A DNA stretch of 11,951 nt, taken from Pseudocoprococcus catus. GTDB taxonomy: Bacteria; Bacillota; Clostridia; Lachnospirales; Lachnospiraceae. The position numbers were made by a program, and so were the translations under genes. The notes below the pieces were generated by a model, which was given only the letters and a program-made list of their open reading frames with translations, was not told where the DNA came from and searched no databases. Numbering within the stretch: position 1 is the first letter of the stretch; each line of letters begins with the position of its first letter. Positions 5,510 through 11,938 of this stretch are shown here, piece by piece. The stretch is taken from positions 2,236,504 through 2,248,454 of the forward strand of contig NZ_LR698973.1 of NCBI RefSeq assembly GCF_902381825.1, given 5' to 3'.

Positions 5510-6723
5510 AATATTCTTCCCTTCTTCAAAAACATGTTTCCTGTTACGATACAAACATGAGTTATTTGTTTTTCCAAAATTTCAAAAAGAGCCGAGCAAA
5601 GAAATTTCGTTTTGCTGTAGACAATATCTTCTTCCTGTAACTCATACTTCGTTTTCACGATACCTTTTTTAAAGTTAAGGCTATGTTTGTTTCGAGATCG
5701 ATCAAATACATTTCTGACCGTTCTTGCATTGCCAAAATCAGGACCATTAATGGCTTTAGCCATGATACGTTTAAATCTGATCAAAGCTTCATCGGATACA
5801 GTAAAGCCGTCTTTTTTTGCATTTGCAACAAACATCTGTCCCAATTCATCAACAGAATACGATTCGAAGAAGAAATAATCTTTAATTCTTGATGTAAAAC
5901 CCGGGTTAGAGTGAATAAGCGCTCGCATCTCAGGCTCATAACCGGCCATGATTAAAACAAACTTGTCTTTATGATCTTCCATTTGTTTCACAATACTGGA
6001 TATTGCTTCACGTCCAGACATGTTATCAAGAAGTGCATATGCTTCATCAATAAATAATACGCCGCCAAACGAACGCTGGATCAACATATCGACTTTATCA
6101 GAAGCAACGCCTTTGTTGTCTGCAAGAAAATTGCCATCCGTTTCAATAATACGGTTTTCTCTGATGTAGCCGTACTTATACAAGAACCCTGTCATAATTC
6201 GGGCAACAGTTGTTTTACCTGTTCCAGGAGGACCAAAAAAACACATGTGCTGGCATGAAGGAGCATGCTGCTTGCCGTCTTGAGAATCAAATTCCATGCT
6301 GGCAGCCATCTCCTCCATCTTTTCCTTAATACCCTGCATACCGATCAGCTTATTCATATCCCCTGTTGGATCATTGGACCCTTTATGCGTCATGGACCGA
6401 ATAACTGAACTCGGCAAAATACGCTCCATATCAAGCTGATTGATGCGGTCAATTTCTTCCTGTTCTTTTGCAGACATTTTTTCGTATGTTTTCTTTGTCT
6501 TCAGTCTTCCGTATTCATCATAGCGGGACTGTTCCCTGCTCTCCAAACGCATATTTTCAATTGGCATCTTAAGCACGAACAATACAATCGCCGCGATCAT
6601 AAGTATAACTGGTAAGACAAGATTATCTGGATTTTTTGTAAATAAAAGGACAGCACCAAGTACACATCCTGCAGCGCCCAGTAAATCCAGGGCAGACAAC
6701 AATATCAATAATTTATATTTCAC
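5335..6723 (-). CDS. Membrane-anchored CbbX/SpoVK-class AAA+ ATPase, probable 3' frameshift
   Basis: 462 aa as read. Two hydrophobic segments (residues about 4-28 and 35-51) should anchor it in the membrane with the ATPase in the cytoplasm. The AAA+ core follows: Walker A GPPGTGKT (164-171), Walker B GVLFIDEAYALL (221-232), MAGYEPEM (259-266), the arginine-finger motif GFTSRI (275-280) and sensor 2 GNARTVRN (331-338). These are hallmarks of the CbbX/SpoVK group, hexameric remodelling ATPases that act on protein partners. After EEDIVYSKTKF (about residue 374) the frame turns into Cys-rich sequence and overlaps the next gene by 175 bases. One base over, the frame reads KRNFFARLFLKFWKNK and stops at TAA 5564-5562, 52 bases before the next ATG. 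A one-base indel is therefore likely, and the ancestral protein was about 387 aa. The GTG start has AAGGAGG upstream; recD2 ends 15 bases before. Confidence 0.85.
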   Translation of the reverse strand: MKYKLLILLSALDLLGAAGCVLGAVLLFTKNPDNLVLPVILMIAAIVLFVLKMPIENMRLESREQSRYDEYGRLKTKKTYEKMSAKEQEEIDRINQLDMERILPSSVIRSMTHKGSNDPTGDMNKLIGMQGIKEKMEEMAASMEFDSQDGKQHAPSCQHMCFFGPPGTGKTTVARIMTGFLYKYGYIRENRIIETDGNFLADNKGVASDKVDMLIQRSFGGVLFIDEAYALLDNMSGREAISSIVKQMEDHKDKFVLIMAGYEPEMRALIHSNPGFTSRIKDYFFFESYSVDELGQMFVANAKKDGFTVSDEALIRFKRIMAKAINGPDFGNARTVRNVFDRSRNKHSLNFKKGIVKTKYELQEEDIVYSKTKFLCSALFEILEKQITHVCIVTGNMFLKKGRILCQILQCQETDLCFTPTFMKLETTEKTMLIFLLIELERIFMQFQEVIRTKSSLLMNSL

Positions 6724-6738
6724 TTTACCTTCCTCCTT

Positions 6739-8913
6739 TTACGCTGCATTGATATACTGAGCAGCTTCTCTTAACTCAACTGTTAAACCAGTGTATCGTT
6801 TAGTAACGAATGTATTAGCAACCATGCTCATGAGTTTATCCCATCGGCCAATCAACAGAACGCCTTTTTTTGCTCGTGTAATGGCTGTATATATCAGGTT
6901 TCTCGTCGTCAACGGAACGTAATAATCGAACACCGGAATGATGACGACAGGATATTCAGAGCCTTGGCTTTTATGGACCGTCATAGCATATGCCAATGTC
7001 AAATCCTCACAATCAGAAGCATCGTAATCAACAGTTGATCCATCTTCAAACTCTACAATCAAATGGCTACGCTTTTCTTTATCTTCTATCCTTCTCTTAA
7101 TACGTCCGACATCACCATTCATAACACCTTCACTTTCGTTTCCGTTTTTGGAAGTTCGTATGAGTCTATAATTATTTCTAGTTTGCAAGACTTTGTCACC
7201 AACCCGGAAACCCATAAAAAGAGATCCGTGCGGATTTAACCTTTTTCGTAGAGCTTCGTTTAATGCATCAGTACCTAACTCATGTCCATGGAATGGCGTT
7301 AGGACTTGCGCTTCTTTCGCCTTCATATAAGTTAAAAACGACTTTGATGTATGATTGGTTGCAAAATATAAAACTTTATTCAACACATCTTTTTGAGAAT
7401 CCGCATTGATAAAGAAAAAGTCTTTATTATGGAACTCCAATGGTTCATTCTTTAAGATATGATTGCTATTTGCAATAATATCACTTTCAGCCGCTTGTCT
7501 ATAGACCTTTGTTAATTCATGTACCGGGCATACCCTTGAGTCAATAATATCTTTTAAAATACTTCCAGGACCTACACTTGGCAGCTGATTTTTATCTCCA
7601 ACTAACACAAGCCTTGTTGTATCATCAATCGTATCGAGAAGGTTATAAAGCAGAGGCATGTCAAGCATGGACGATTCGTCAATGATGATGGCATCATAGC
7701 TGATGTCTTCGTCATCACTCTGATACATATTTATAAGGCGATGAATTGTGCTTGCAAAACGTCCGGTCGATTCTTCCATTCTTTTAGCCGCACGGCCCGT
7801 TGGCGCAGCTAAAGCTGTAGATAAATGACACCTTTCAAAGCATTCAATGATCTTTTTCAATGTAGTTGTTTTTCCACAACCCGGACCACCTGTCAAAACC
7901 ATTAATCCATTTTCAAGTGCCGCTTTAACGGCATTCAGCTGTGTTTCATCCAGAGTATCATCTTCAATTTGAATTTTGTAGTGAAAATTTCTTTCAGCCA
8001 ACTTCGCAAGTCTTTCAGCAATCTCCTTCTCTTTTTGATAATTATTGTGGTCATAGACCATATCAATTAACTCGCCATCCCCTTCCCTTGGTATCAAGTC
8101 GATTTCTTTTGCCTCTTTCAACGCGAAAAGATTAGTTACTACAAGGTCTTGATCATCAATATCCATTCCAAGAATCCCCAATGCTTCACTTATTAAAAGC
8201 TCTTTAGGGTAGCAAATATGTCCTTTATCGAAAGCTATTTTTAATGCATACTGGATTCCGCTTCGTACCCGGTACTTTGAATTAGCCGGAACTCCGCATG
8301 CTTTAGCGATCTTATCTGCGGTTTTAAAACCAATGTTGTCGATTCCTATTAGCTGATATGGATTCTGCTGCAGAACATTATATAATCCCTGTCCATATAT
8401 TTTTTTAATTTTGTCAGCCTTTACCGGAGGTATACCGGCATTACTCATATACATCATCATGCGTTTATCATCGAGATTCTCTTTCATACTGGCAGAAATA
8501 GAAGCTGCACGTTTTTTGCCTATACCGGATATCTCACTCATTCTTTCAGGATGGTTTTCTAAAATATCCATCGTGTCCTGTCCAAACTTTTTTACAATAC
8601 GCAAAGCTAACTCTTTACCTATACCTTCGAACATACCGTTTCCGATATATTCAGCAAGCCGATTTAAGTTAGTTGGCGCTTTGGGTTCATAGTGATCCAT
8701 ACGCAGCTGATCTCCGTACTTCTCATCTTTTATCCATCTACCATACACAGCAATATAATCTCCTTGCTGAATACCATAGCAATAACCGACAACATTGACT
8801 GCTTCATAAGCGTCCTTTTCAACACAAAAAACAGTATAGCCATTGTCTTCGTTGTGATACTTTATATATAAAACTTTACCTGTAATTTTAATCAAACTTT
8901 CGGATTTTTGCAC
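6739..8913 (-). CDS. recD2: RecD2-like SF1B 5'-3' DNA helicase
   Basis: 724 aa, in the size range of RecD2 proteins (about 700-800). An N-terminal OB-like region (1-75) and helix-hairpin-helix repeats (about 85-205, including GIGKKRA and IDNIGFKTADKIA) precede the helicase core. Motifs: Q-like LDETQLNAV (321-329), Walker A GGPGCGKTT (342-350), Walker B IIIDESSMLD (409-418), motif III LVGDKNQLPSVGPG (437-450), VYRQ (470-473), and the C-terminal AMTVHKSQGSEYP (643-655) and LIYTAITRAKKG (673-684). No RecB or RecC is present, as expected for RecD2, which acts alone in repair or replication. The start is GTG 8913, with AAGGTGA 5 bases upstream. It opens an operon with the AAA+ ATPase, suggesting a shared DNA-related role (inference). 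A chromosomal recD2 probably exists elsewhere, so this may be an accessory copy. Confidence 0.92.
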   Translation of the reverse strand: MQKSESLIKITGKVLYIKYHNEDNGYTVFCVEKDAYEAVNVVGYCYGIQQGDYIAVYGRWIKDEKYGDQLRMDHYEPKAPTNLNRLAEYIGNGMFEGIGKELALRIVKKFGQDTMDILENHPERMSEISGIGKKRAASISASMKENLDDKRMMMYMSNAGIPPVKADKIKKIYGQGLYNVLQQNPYQLIGIDNIGFKTADKIAKACGVPANSKYRVRSGIQYALKIAFDKGHICYPKELLISEALGILGMDIDDQDLVVTNLFALKEAKEIDLIPREGDGELIDMVYDHNNYQKEKEIAERLAKLAERNFHYKIQIEDDTLDETQLNAVKAALENGLMVLTGGPGCGKTTTLKKIIECFERCHLSTALAAPTGRAAKRMEESTGRFASTIHRLINMYQSDDEDISYDAIIIDESSMLDMPLLYNLLDTIDDTTRLVLVGDKNQLPSVGPGSILKDIIDSRVCPVHELTKVYRQAAESDIIANSNHILKNEPLEFHNKDFFFINADSQKDVLNKVLYFATNHTSKSFLTYMKAKEAQVLTPFHGHELGTDALNEALRKRLNPHGSLFMGFRVGDKVLQTRNNYRLIRTSKNGNESEGVMNGDVGRIKRRIEDKEKRSHLIVEFEDGSTVDYDASDCEDLTLAYAMTVHKSQGSEYPVVIIPVFDYYVPLTTRNLIYTAITRAKKGVLLIGRWDKLMSMVANTFVTKRYTGLTVELREAAQYINAA

Positions 8914-9052
8914 ATCTTCACCTTCTAATCCTATATCATTTTCAAATTCTTATCTATTGATATATCTTTCTGTATTCAATATGAATTTTTGTATTGTTAA
9001 TGGAATTAAATCCTCAATATTTTAGCATTTTAGTAAAAGGCTAAATTTTTAC
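8914..9052 (-). promoter_or_regulatory. Leader and probable promoter region of the recD2 operon
   Basis: A 139-base AT-rich non-coding stretch lies between the terminator of the 211-aa gene and the recD2 GTG. On the minus strand TTGAAT, 17 bases, TAGATA is a weak promoter candidate near 8980-8953. A variant palindrome GGAATTAAATCC (9002-9013) and an inverted repeat TTTAGC/GCTAAA (9021-9045) lie upstream of it. No riboswitch is recognised. Confidence 0.35.
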
Positions 9053-9080
9053 CAAAAAAAAGAGGCAGCAACTGCCGCCC
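9053..9080 (-). terminator. Intrinsic terminator of the 211-aa gene
   Basis: On the minus strand the stem GGCAG-TTG-CTGCC (9076-9064) is followed by TCTTTTTTTT (9063-9053). It lies 17-20 bases past the TGA-side end of the 211-aa gene. Together with the start of a new spacer, it separates that gene from the recD2 operon. Confidence 0.8.
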
Positions 9081-9096
9081 CTAATTTTTGATGAAG

Positions 9097-9732
9097 TCAA
9101 GCTTCCAATTCAGTCCCTTTGTTCGTACTGAAAATGAAACCGCATTTCTCTAAGTTAATTTCTCTTCCCCAGTACGGAACCGGAATGCTTCCGGCATTGT
9201 CGCTGAGAACATCTGCCTTATACCCTGCCTTTGCAATTCGATACAAGATATCCGCACAGACAGATGTAAAATCAACGCAAGTACGGCTGTTTTCAACCGC
9301 CTCGTCAATCACTGCATCAGGTGCATCTGACTCGAACATCACTCCCATGTTATCATTTCCCGACAGTTTGATACGGCGGCGGAGAATTTGGATTTCGATA
9401 TCGTCCATTTGCTCGATTCTCTCCTTCATTTCGTCTGTTGAAACAATCTCAAATTCGCCACATGTGTATCCCGAATCGTAATAAGTGTCTTCATTCGGAT
9501 CATTGTGGTCAGCAAATTGTCCGCACACAGGACAACAAGCAAAATCCGATGATGAGCTGTACATGATGTACCAACTTTTATCATCATATTCTTCCTTGAC
9601 AAATGTCGTATAAAATGCATAATGTCCTCCATCATGACTTTTCTCCGCAATGTAATCTGAGTAATCGATAACGTTGATGCGGCAGATGCCGCTTAAATTA
9701 GCCTCCATAAAGTTTTCCTTTGAAATATACAT
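9097..9732 (-). CDS. Hypothetical protein with Cys-rich putative metal site
   Basis: 211 aa; not recognised. The clear feature is CCPVCG at residues 66-71 and a further Cys-Gly at 91-92 (YTCGEFE). This resembles a zinc-ribbon-like knuckle whose second half is incomplete, so metal binding is only a suggestion. The N-terminal part before it looks beta-rich (INVIDYSDYI, HYAFYTTFVKEE, WYIMYSSS). The second half is mainly helical and acidic, ending GREINLEKCGFIFST. There is no signal peptide or membrane segment. The start is ATG 9732, with GGGAGG 4-5 bases upstream; a second in-frame ATG at residue 9 has AAGGA upstream and could also be used. It appears to be a single-gene unit, with a terminator after it and a candidate promoter near 9838. 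Confidence 0.7.
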   Translation of the reverse strand: MYISKENFMEANLSGICRINVIDYSDYIAEKSHDGGHYAFYTTFVKEEYDDKSWYIMYSSSSDFACCPVCGQFADHNDPNEDTYYDSGYTCGEFEIVSTDEMKERIEQMDDIEIQILRRRIKLSGNDNMGVMFESDAPDAVIDEAVENSRTCVDFTSVCADILYRIAKAGYKADVLSDNAGSIPVPYWGREINLEKCGFIFSTNKGTELEA

Positions 9733-9769
9733 ATTTCCTCCCTGATAAATGATGGAAACTTGATTTATA

Positions 9770-9838
9770 CAAGCCTCCCGTTGTTTTTAACTACATCTCA
9801 AATATGGCAGAAGAAGAGGCTTGAAATACCATATTATA
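9770..9838 (-). promoter_or_regulatory. Candidate promoter and structured leader of the 211-aa gene
   Basis: TATAAT on the minus strand at 9838-9833 would start transcription near 9826; only a weak TTCAGC is seen at the -35 position. The resulting leader of about 95 bases begins with CAAGCCTC (9823-9816), exactly complementary to GAGGCTTG (9777-9770), so its first 50 or so bases could close as one long hairpin ending about 37 bases before the ATG. No known riboswitch class is recognised. Confidence 0.35.
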
Positions 9839-9959
9839 TATGTACAAAGAATTTGCTGAATTTTCACACTTATGTACACTTGTATTTGACTTCCTTTTAA
9901 ATAAATGCCCTGATCAAGCATCATTTGAATAAGGTAAGTTCAGATTCATGTTTTTCGGC

Positions 9960-9982
9960 CGGAGTTTTGCTCCGACTTTTTT
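9960..9982 (+). terminator. Plus-facing intrinsic terminator without a known gene
   Basis: CGGAG (9960-9964) and CTCCG (9970-9974) form a stem with a TTTTG loop, followed by ACTTTTTT on the plus strand. All host genes here are on the minus strand, so this either blocks antisense readthrough or ends a small plus-strand transcript from the 9740-9960 spacer. No convincing plus promoter is visible. Confidence 0.45.
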
Positions 9983-9996
9983 AATGCATTAGATAT

Positions 9997-10009
9997 GGAA
10001 TTAAATTCC
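9997..10009. repeat. Palindrome GGAATTAAATTCC, copy 1
   Basis: A 13-base palindromic site, identical to the one at 11779-11791 and related to those at 11743-11755 and 11683-11695. A shortened variant is at 9002-9013. All copies are in spacers, none in a gene, as expected of an operator for a shared regulator. Confidence 0.5.
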
Positions 10010-10012
10010 ACA

Positions 10013-10048
10013 AAAGCAAAAGTCCAGGCAATCATATAGTGTCTGGAC
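10013..10048 (-). terminator. Terminator of the macro-domain operon
   Basis: On the minus strand GTCCAG (10048-10043) pairs with CTGGAC (10027-10022) across a 15-base loop and is followed by TTTTGCTTTTG. It begins 15 bases after the stop of the 127-aa gene. The loop is longer than usual, so strength is uncertain, but the position fits the end of that operon. Confidence 0.6.
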
Positions 10049-10062
10049 CAAAATAAATGATT

Positions 10063-10446
10063 TTACGGAATCAGTTCGATATCCTTGACATTTGTACTGT
10101 CAATTAGGAACTGCGTACCCTCTTCTGTCTTTGCGATACACACACTGGTGCCGTTCTTTCGACGAATTGAAAGTACTCGCACAATAACAGCGTCTATTGT
10201 CTCGTTGTCCTCGACATTATACCAACGGATGCGCTGCCCGGCGGCTAATTCTTTGAAGCTTACTGTTCTGCTGTTATCCAGAATCTTTTCGCATAACGCT
10301 GAGATTGCATGGCGTATAGTCGGAGCTGAGATTTGAGATATTTCATCATAAAAAGCATCAGCCTCTTCATCGCTGTAAGTAAGGCATGATGAAACCATCT
10401 TTGTTAACCGGCTGCTGTTGATCGTTTTGGCATTATTTGGAACCAT
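10063..10446 (-). CDS. Hypothetical protein, translationally coupled to the macro-domain gene
   Basis: 127 aa; not recognised. The N-terminal half is helical (residues about 10-58, SRLTKMVSSCLTYSDEEADAFYDEI and on). The C-terminal half reads as a small beta-barrel-like fold: FKELAAGQRIRWYNVED, AVIVRVLSIRRKNGTSVCIAKTEEG, QFLIDSTNVKDIELIP. This is reminiscent of SH3- or Hfq-like strands, but I cannot assign a family. Its ATG directly follows the TAA of the macro-domain gene, with no bases between. The ribosome binding site AAGGAGGAAG is inside the last codons of that upstream gene (encoding the Gly-Gly-Arg end), so the two must be co-translated and probably function together. A possible role as the partner of the HicB-like domain is a guess: it lacks the dsRNA-binding His motif of HicA toxins. 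Confidence 0.75.
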   Translation of the reverse strand: MVPNNAKTINSSRLTKMVSSCLTYSDEEADAFYDEISQISAPTIRHAISALCEKILDNSRTVSFKELAAGQRIRWYNVEDNETIDAVIVRVLSIRRKNGTSVCIAKTEEGTQFLIDSTNVKDIELIP

Positions 10447-11598
10447 TTATCTTCCTCCTTCAGACAAAAGGATATCCTTGATCTCTTTCAGTGACCAGTC
10501 TTTGCTGCATAACCAGATAACCAATGACAAAATATCAATATCTGCACCATCATGATTTAATACAAACAGTTTATTGTACTGCTCTATTGACCCGGATGTA
10601 AACCATCTGTGTTTGATACACAAAGCCTTTAGGACATCTCCACAAAGAGAAGGCTCAGGCAGATCAATTGTTACAACAACTGGATAGATGATGTTTTCGC
10701 CTTCTTTTGTAAAGATTAAATTTTTCTCATTTATTTCATCCAGTCTTGAAGCAGCTGGAACGGGCTTTCCGTCTTCAATTAAGTCTGTAAGCTTCAGCTT
10801 AATCGCATCAGAAGCCATCTTTAAAGCATCAGTAAAATCAATACCCTCAGTCTGAATATCCAGATCAGGAATTTCAACCAATACATCTCCATTATACGTC
10901 TGGGTGAATACGGCAAGATAGGCAAAATTCTTTTCAAACGTTGGAAACTCAGAAAAATCTCTCTTCATTTTCTTTCCTTTTGCCACATCTTTGTAAAGGT
11001 TTTCAATTCTGGAGCAAGCTGTTCCTTTTGGAAATCCATGCCAATCCTTTTTTAAGGTGCCTGATTCAGCTGCAAATGAAAAATCAGTATTTAATTTTCC
11101 AAAGCTGTCATCGTTATAATAGATGACTAAAGTAATCGGGTCATCCTTAAATAATGGCATCAGGATTTTTGTGAAGACATATTCCCAGTCTCCGCCCGCA
11201 AGACCGCAGCCGAGATATCCCGGAATGGCGATCGATTTTTCCAATGGAGCCTTTACAGAAATCATAAAGCCTTTCAAAGTCTTTAACGCCTTATATAAAG
11301 CCTCATAATTGGTATCCAGGCCTTTTCCAGTCGGAATATTTTCACCGAACAAATCAACCACATACTGATTCCGGCCAGTTTTTTCTTTAACGCCGTGGGC
11401 AAGAATTGTACCGTTTAACAATTCCTCTGGAGAATAATTTTGACACATAGTCCTGTACTTTTCAAACTCAATAGGTGTCAGCAATTTATTTTTAATCTGT
11501 TTTGCTACACCGGCACCCATAACGCCTTTGCCGTTGACCTGATGAGCGATAAAAGCTTCGTCAGCATTTAATAAATTTCCCTTAATCTCGTAAATCAT
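10447..11598 (-). CDS. Macro domain-HicB-like fusion protein
   Basis: 383 aa with three parts. Residues about 1-153 are a macro domain: MIYEIKGNLLNADEAFIAHQ, then VNGKGVMGAGVAKQI, TNYEALYKALKTL and IPGYLGCGLAGGDWEYV. This resembles the Poa1p/TARG1/DarG side of the family, which binds ADP-ribose or removes ADP-ribose-derived groups. Residues about 226-290 match the HicB antitoxin fold pattern: YLAVFTQTYNGDVLVEIPDL, then FTDALKMASDAIKLKLTDLI, then EDGKPVPAAS. Residues about 322-383 (VLKALCIKHRWFTSGSIEQY and IDILSLVIWLCSKDWSLKEI) form a helical domain I cannot name. I start at ATG 11598 because AGGAGG lies 7 bases upstream; the ATG at 11619 has none. No HicA or DarT gene is adjacent. It is the first gene of a two-gene unit preceded by repeated palindromes. 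Confidence 0.85.
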   Translation of the reverse strand: MIYEIKGNLLNADEAFIAHQVNGKGVMGAGVAKQIKNKLLTPIEFEKYRTMCQNYSPEELLNGTILAHGVKEKTGRNQYVVDLFGENIPTGKGLDTNYEALYKALKTLKGFMISVKAPLEKSIAIPGYLGCGLAGGDWEYVFTKILMPLFKDDPITLVIYYNDDSFGKLNTDFSFAAESGTLKKDWHGFPKGTACSRIENLYKDVAKGKKMKRDFSEFPTFEKNFAYLAVFTQTYNGDVLVEIPDLDIQTEGIDFTDALKMASDAIKLKLTDLIEDGKPVPAASRLDEINEKNLIFTKEGENIIYPVVVTIDLPEPSLCGDVLKALCIKHRWFTSGSIEQYNKLFVLNHDGADIDILSLVIWLCSKDWSLKEIKDILLSEGGR

Positions 11599-11682
11599 TT
11601 TGCTACCTCCTGTTTTCATTAATGATTACAAAACTAAGATGTAACAAATTAATCTCAAAAAATTTTCTTTGCTGTTTTAACA

Positions 11683-11791
11683 GGAATATAGTTCCAAAAT
11701 TTCGAAAACAAAAAGAAAATCATATGAAAAAGACATCCCTTTGAAATTAAATTCCACAGGGATTTTGTTATTGCTTCAGGAATTAAATTCC
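11683..11791. repeat. Cluster of three GGAA-N5-TTCC palindromes upstream of the macro-domain gene
   Basis: GGAATATAGTTCC (11683-11695), GAAATTAAATTCC (11743-11755) and GGAATTAAATTCC (11779-11791) share the half-site GGAAT/ATTCC or a close form. Centres are 60 and 36 bases apart. They are not the Bacillota LexA box. They lie 85 to 193 bases upstream of the ATG at 11598, suitable for an operator array. Confidence 0.45.
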
Positions 11792-11830
11792 GAAAGATAT
11801 ATTTTTTTTCTTTTTTATTTTCAAAACTTG

Positions 11831-11875
11831 GGCGGGTCGCTGCCCGCCAGCAGCAGTGCATCTGCAAGATGCACT
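11831..11875. repeat. Two adjacent strong hairpins
   Basis: GGCGGG (11831-11836) pairs with CCCGCC (11843-11848). Seven bases on, AGTGCATCT (11855-11863) pairs perfectly with AGATGCACT (11867-11875) around GCA. Neither has a proper T-run on either strand immediately after it, so these may be RNA-stability or leader structures rather than simple terminators. Confidence 0.6.
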
Positions 11876-11881
11876 GACAAA

Positions 11882-11902
11882 AAAAGGGACACATTCCCTT
11901 TT
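11882..11902. terminator. Bidirectional intrinsic terminator
   Basis: AAAAGGGA (11882-11889) and TCCCTTTT (11895-11902) form an 8-bp stem with a CACAT loop. T-runs on the plus strand (TTTTATTTTT) and A-runs before it, read as T on the minus strand, would allow termination in both directions. It probably insulates the macro-domain unit from a gene beyond the right edge. Confidence 0.6.
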
Positions 11903-11908
11903 ATTTTT

Positions 11909-11938
11909 CTTCCGGCCATGTTGATCATCATCCGGAAG
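11909..11938. repeat. Inverted repeat CTTCCGG/CCGGAAG
   Basis: Perfect 7-bp arms at 11909-11915 and 11932-11938 with a 16-base spacer that contains TGATCA. There is no T-run on the plus strand after it. It could be an operator or part of a terminator whose gene lies outside the window. Confidence 0.4.

Larger units (their letters stand above)
9733..10062. other. Spacer with terminators, promoter and palindrome, no gene
   Basis: 330 bases without a credible gene. From the right it holds the minus-strand terminator of the macro operon (about 10013-10048), the palindrome GGAATTAAATTCC (9997-10009), a plus-facing terminator-like hairpin (9960-9982), a minus-strand TATAAT (9838-9833), and a long-range inverted repeat CAAGCCTC/GAGGCTTG (9770-9823) in the leader of the 211-aa gene. 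Confidence 0.6.

Noticed and set aside
5510..5554. Upstream start adding 15 residues to the 602-aa protein
   Set aside because: It includes the GAAGGGAAG ribosome binding site of ATG 5509 and lacks its own.
5562..5645. 27-aa basic peptide frame (MSYRKKILS...) as a separate small gene
   Set aside because: It is better explained as the shifted natural end of the AAA+ gene; no independent ribosome binding site was seen.
10447..11598. Complete DarTG or HicAB system
   Set aside because: No DarT ADP-ribosyltransferase and no HicA-like small toxin is adjacent; only the antitoxin-like domains are seen.
11599..11619. Upstream ATG adding seven residues to the macro-HicB protein
   Set aside because: The extension overlaps the AGGAGG ribosome binding site that serves ATG 11598, and it has none of its own.
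11655..11894. 79-aa minus-strand reading frame
   Set aside because: It crosses several perfect hairpins and palindromes, has very biased composition and no ribosome binding site.
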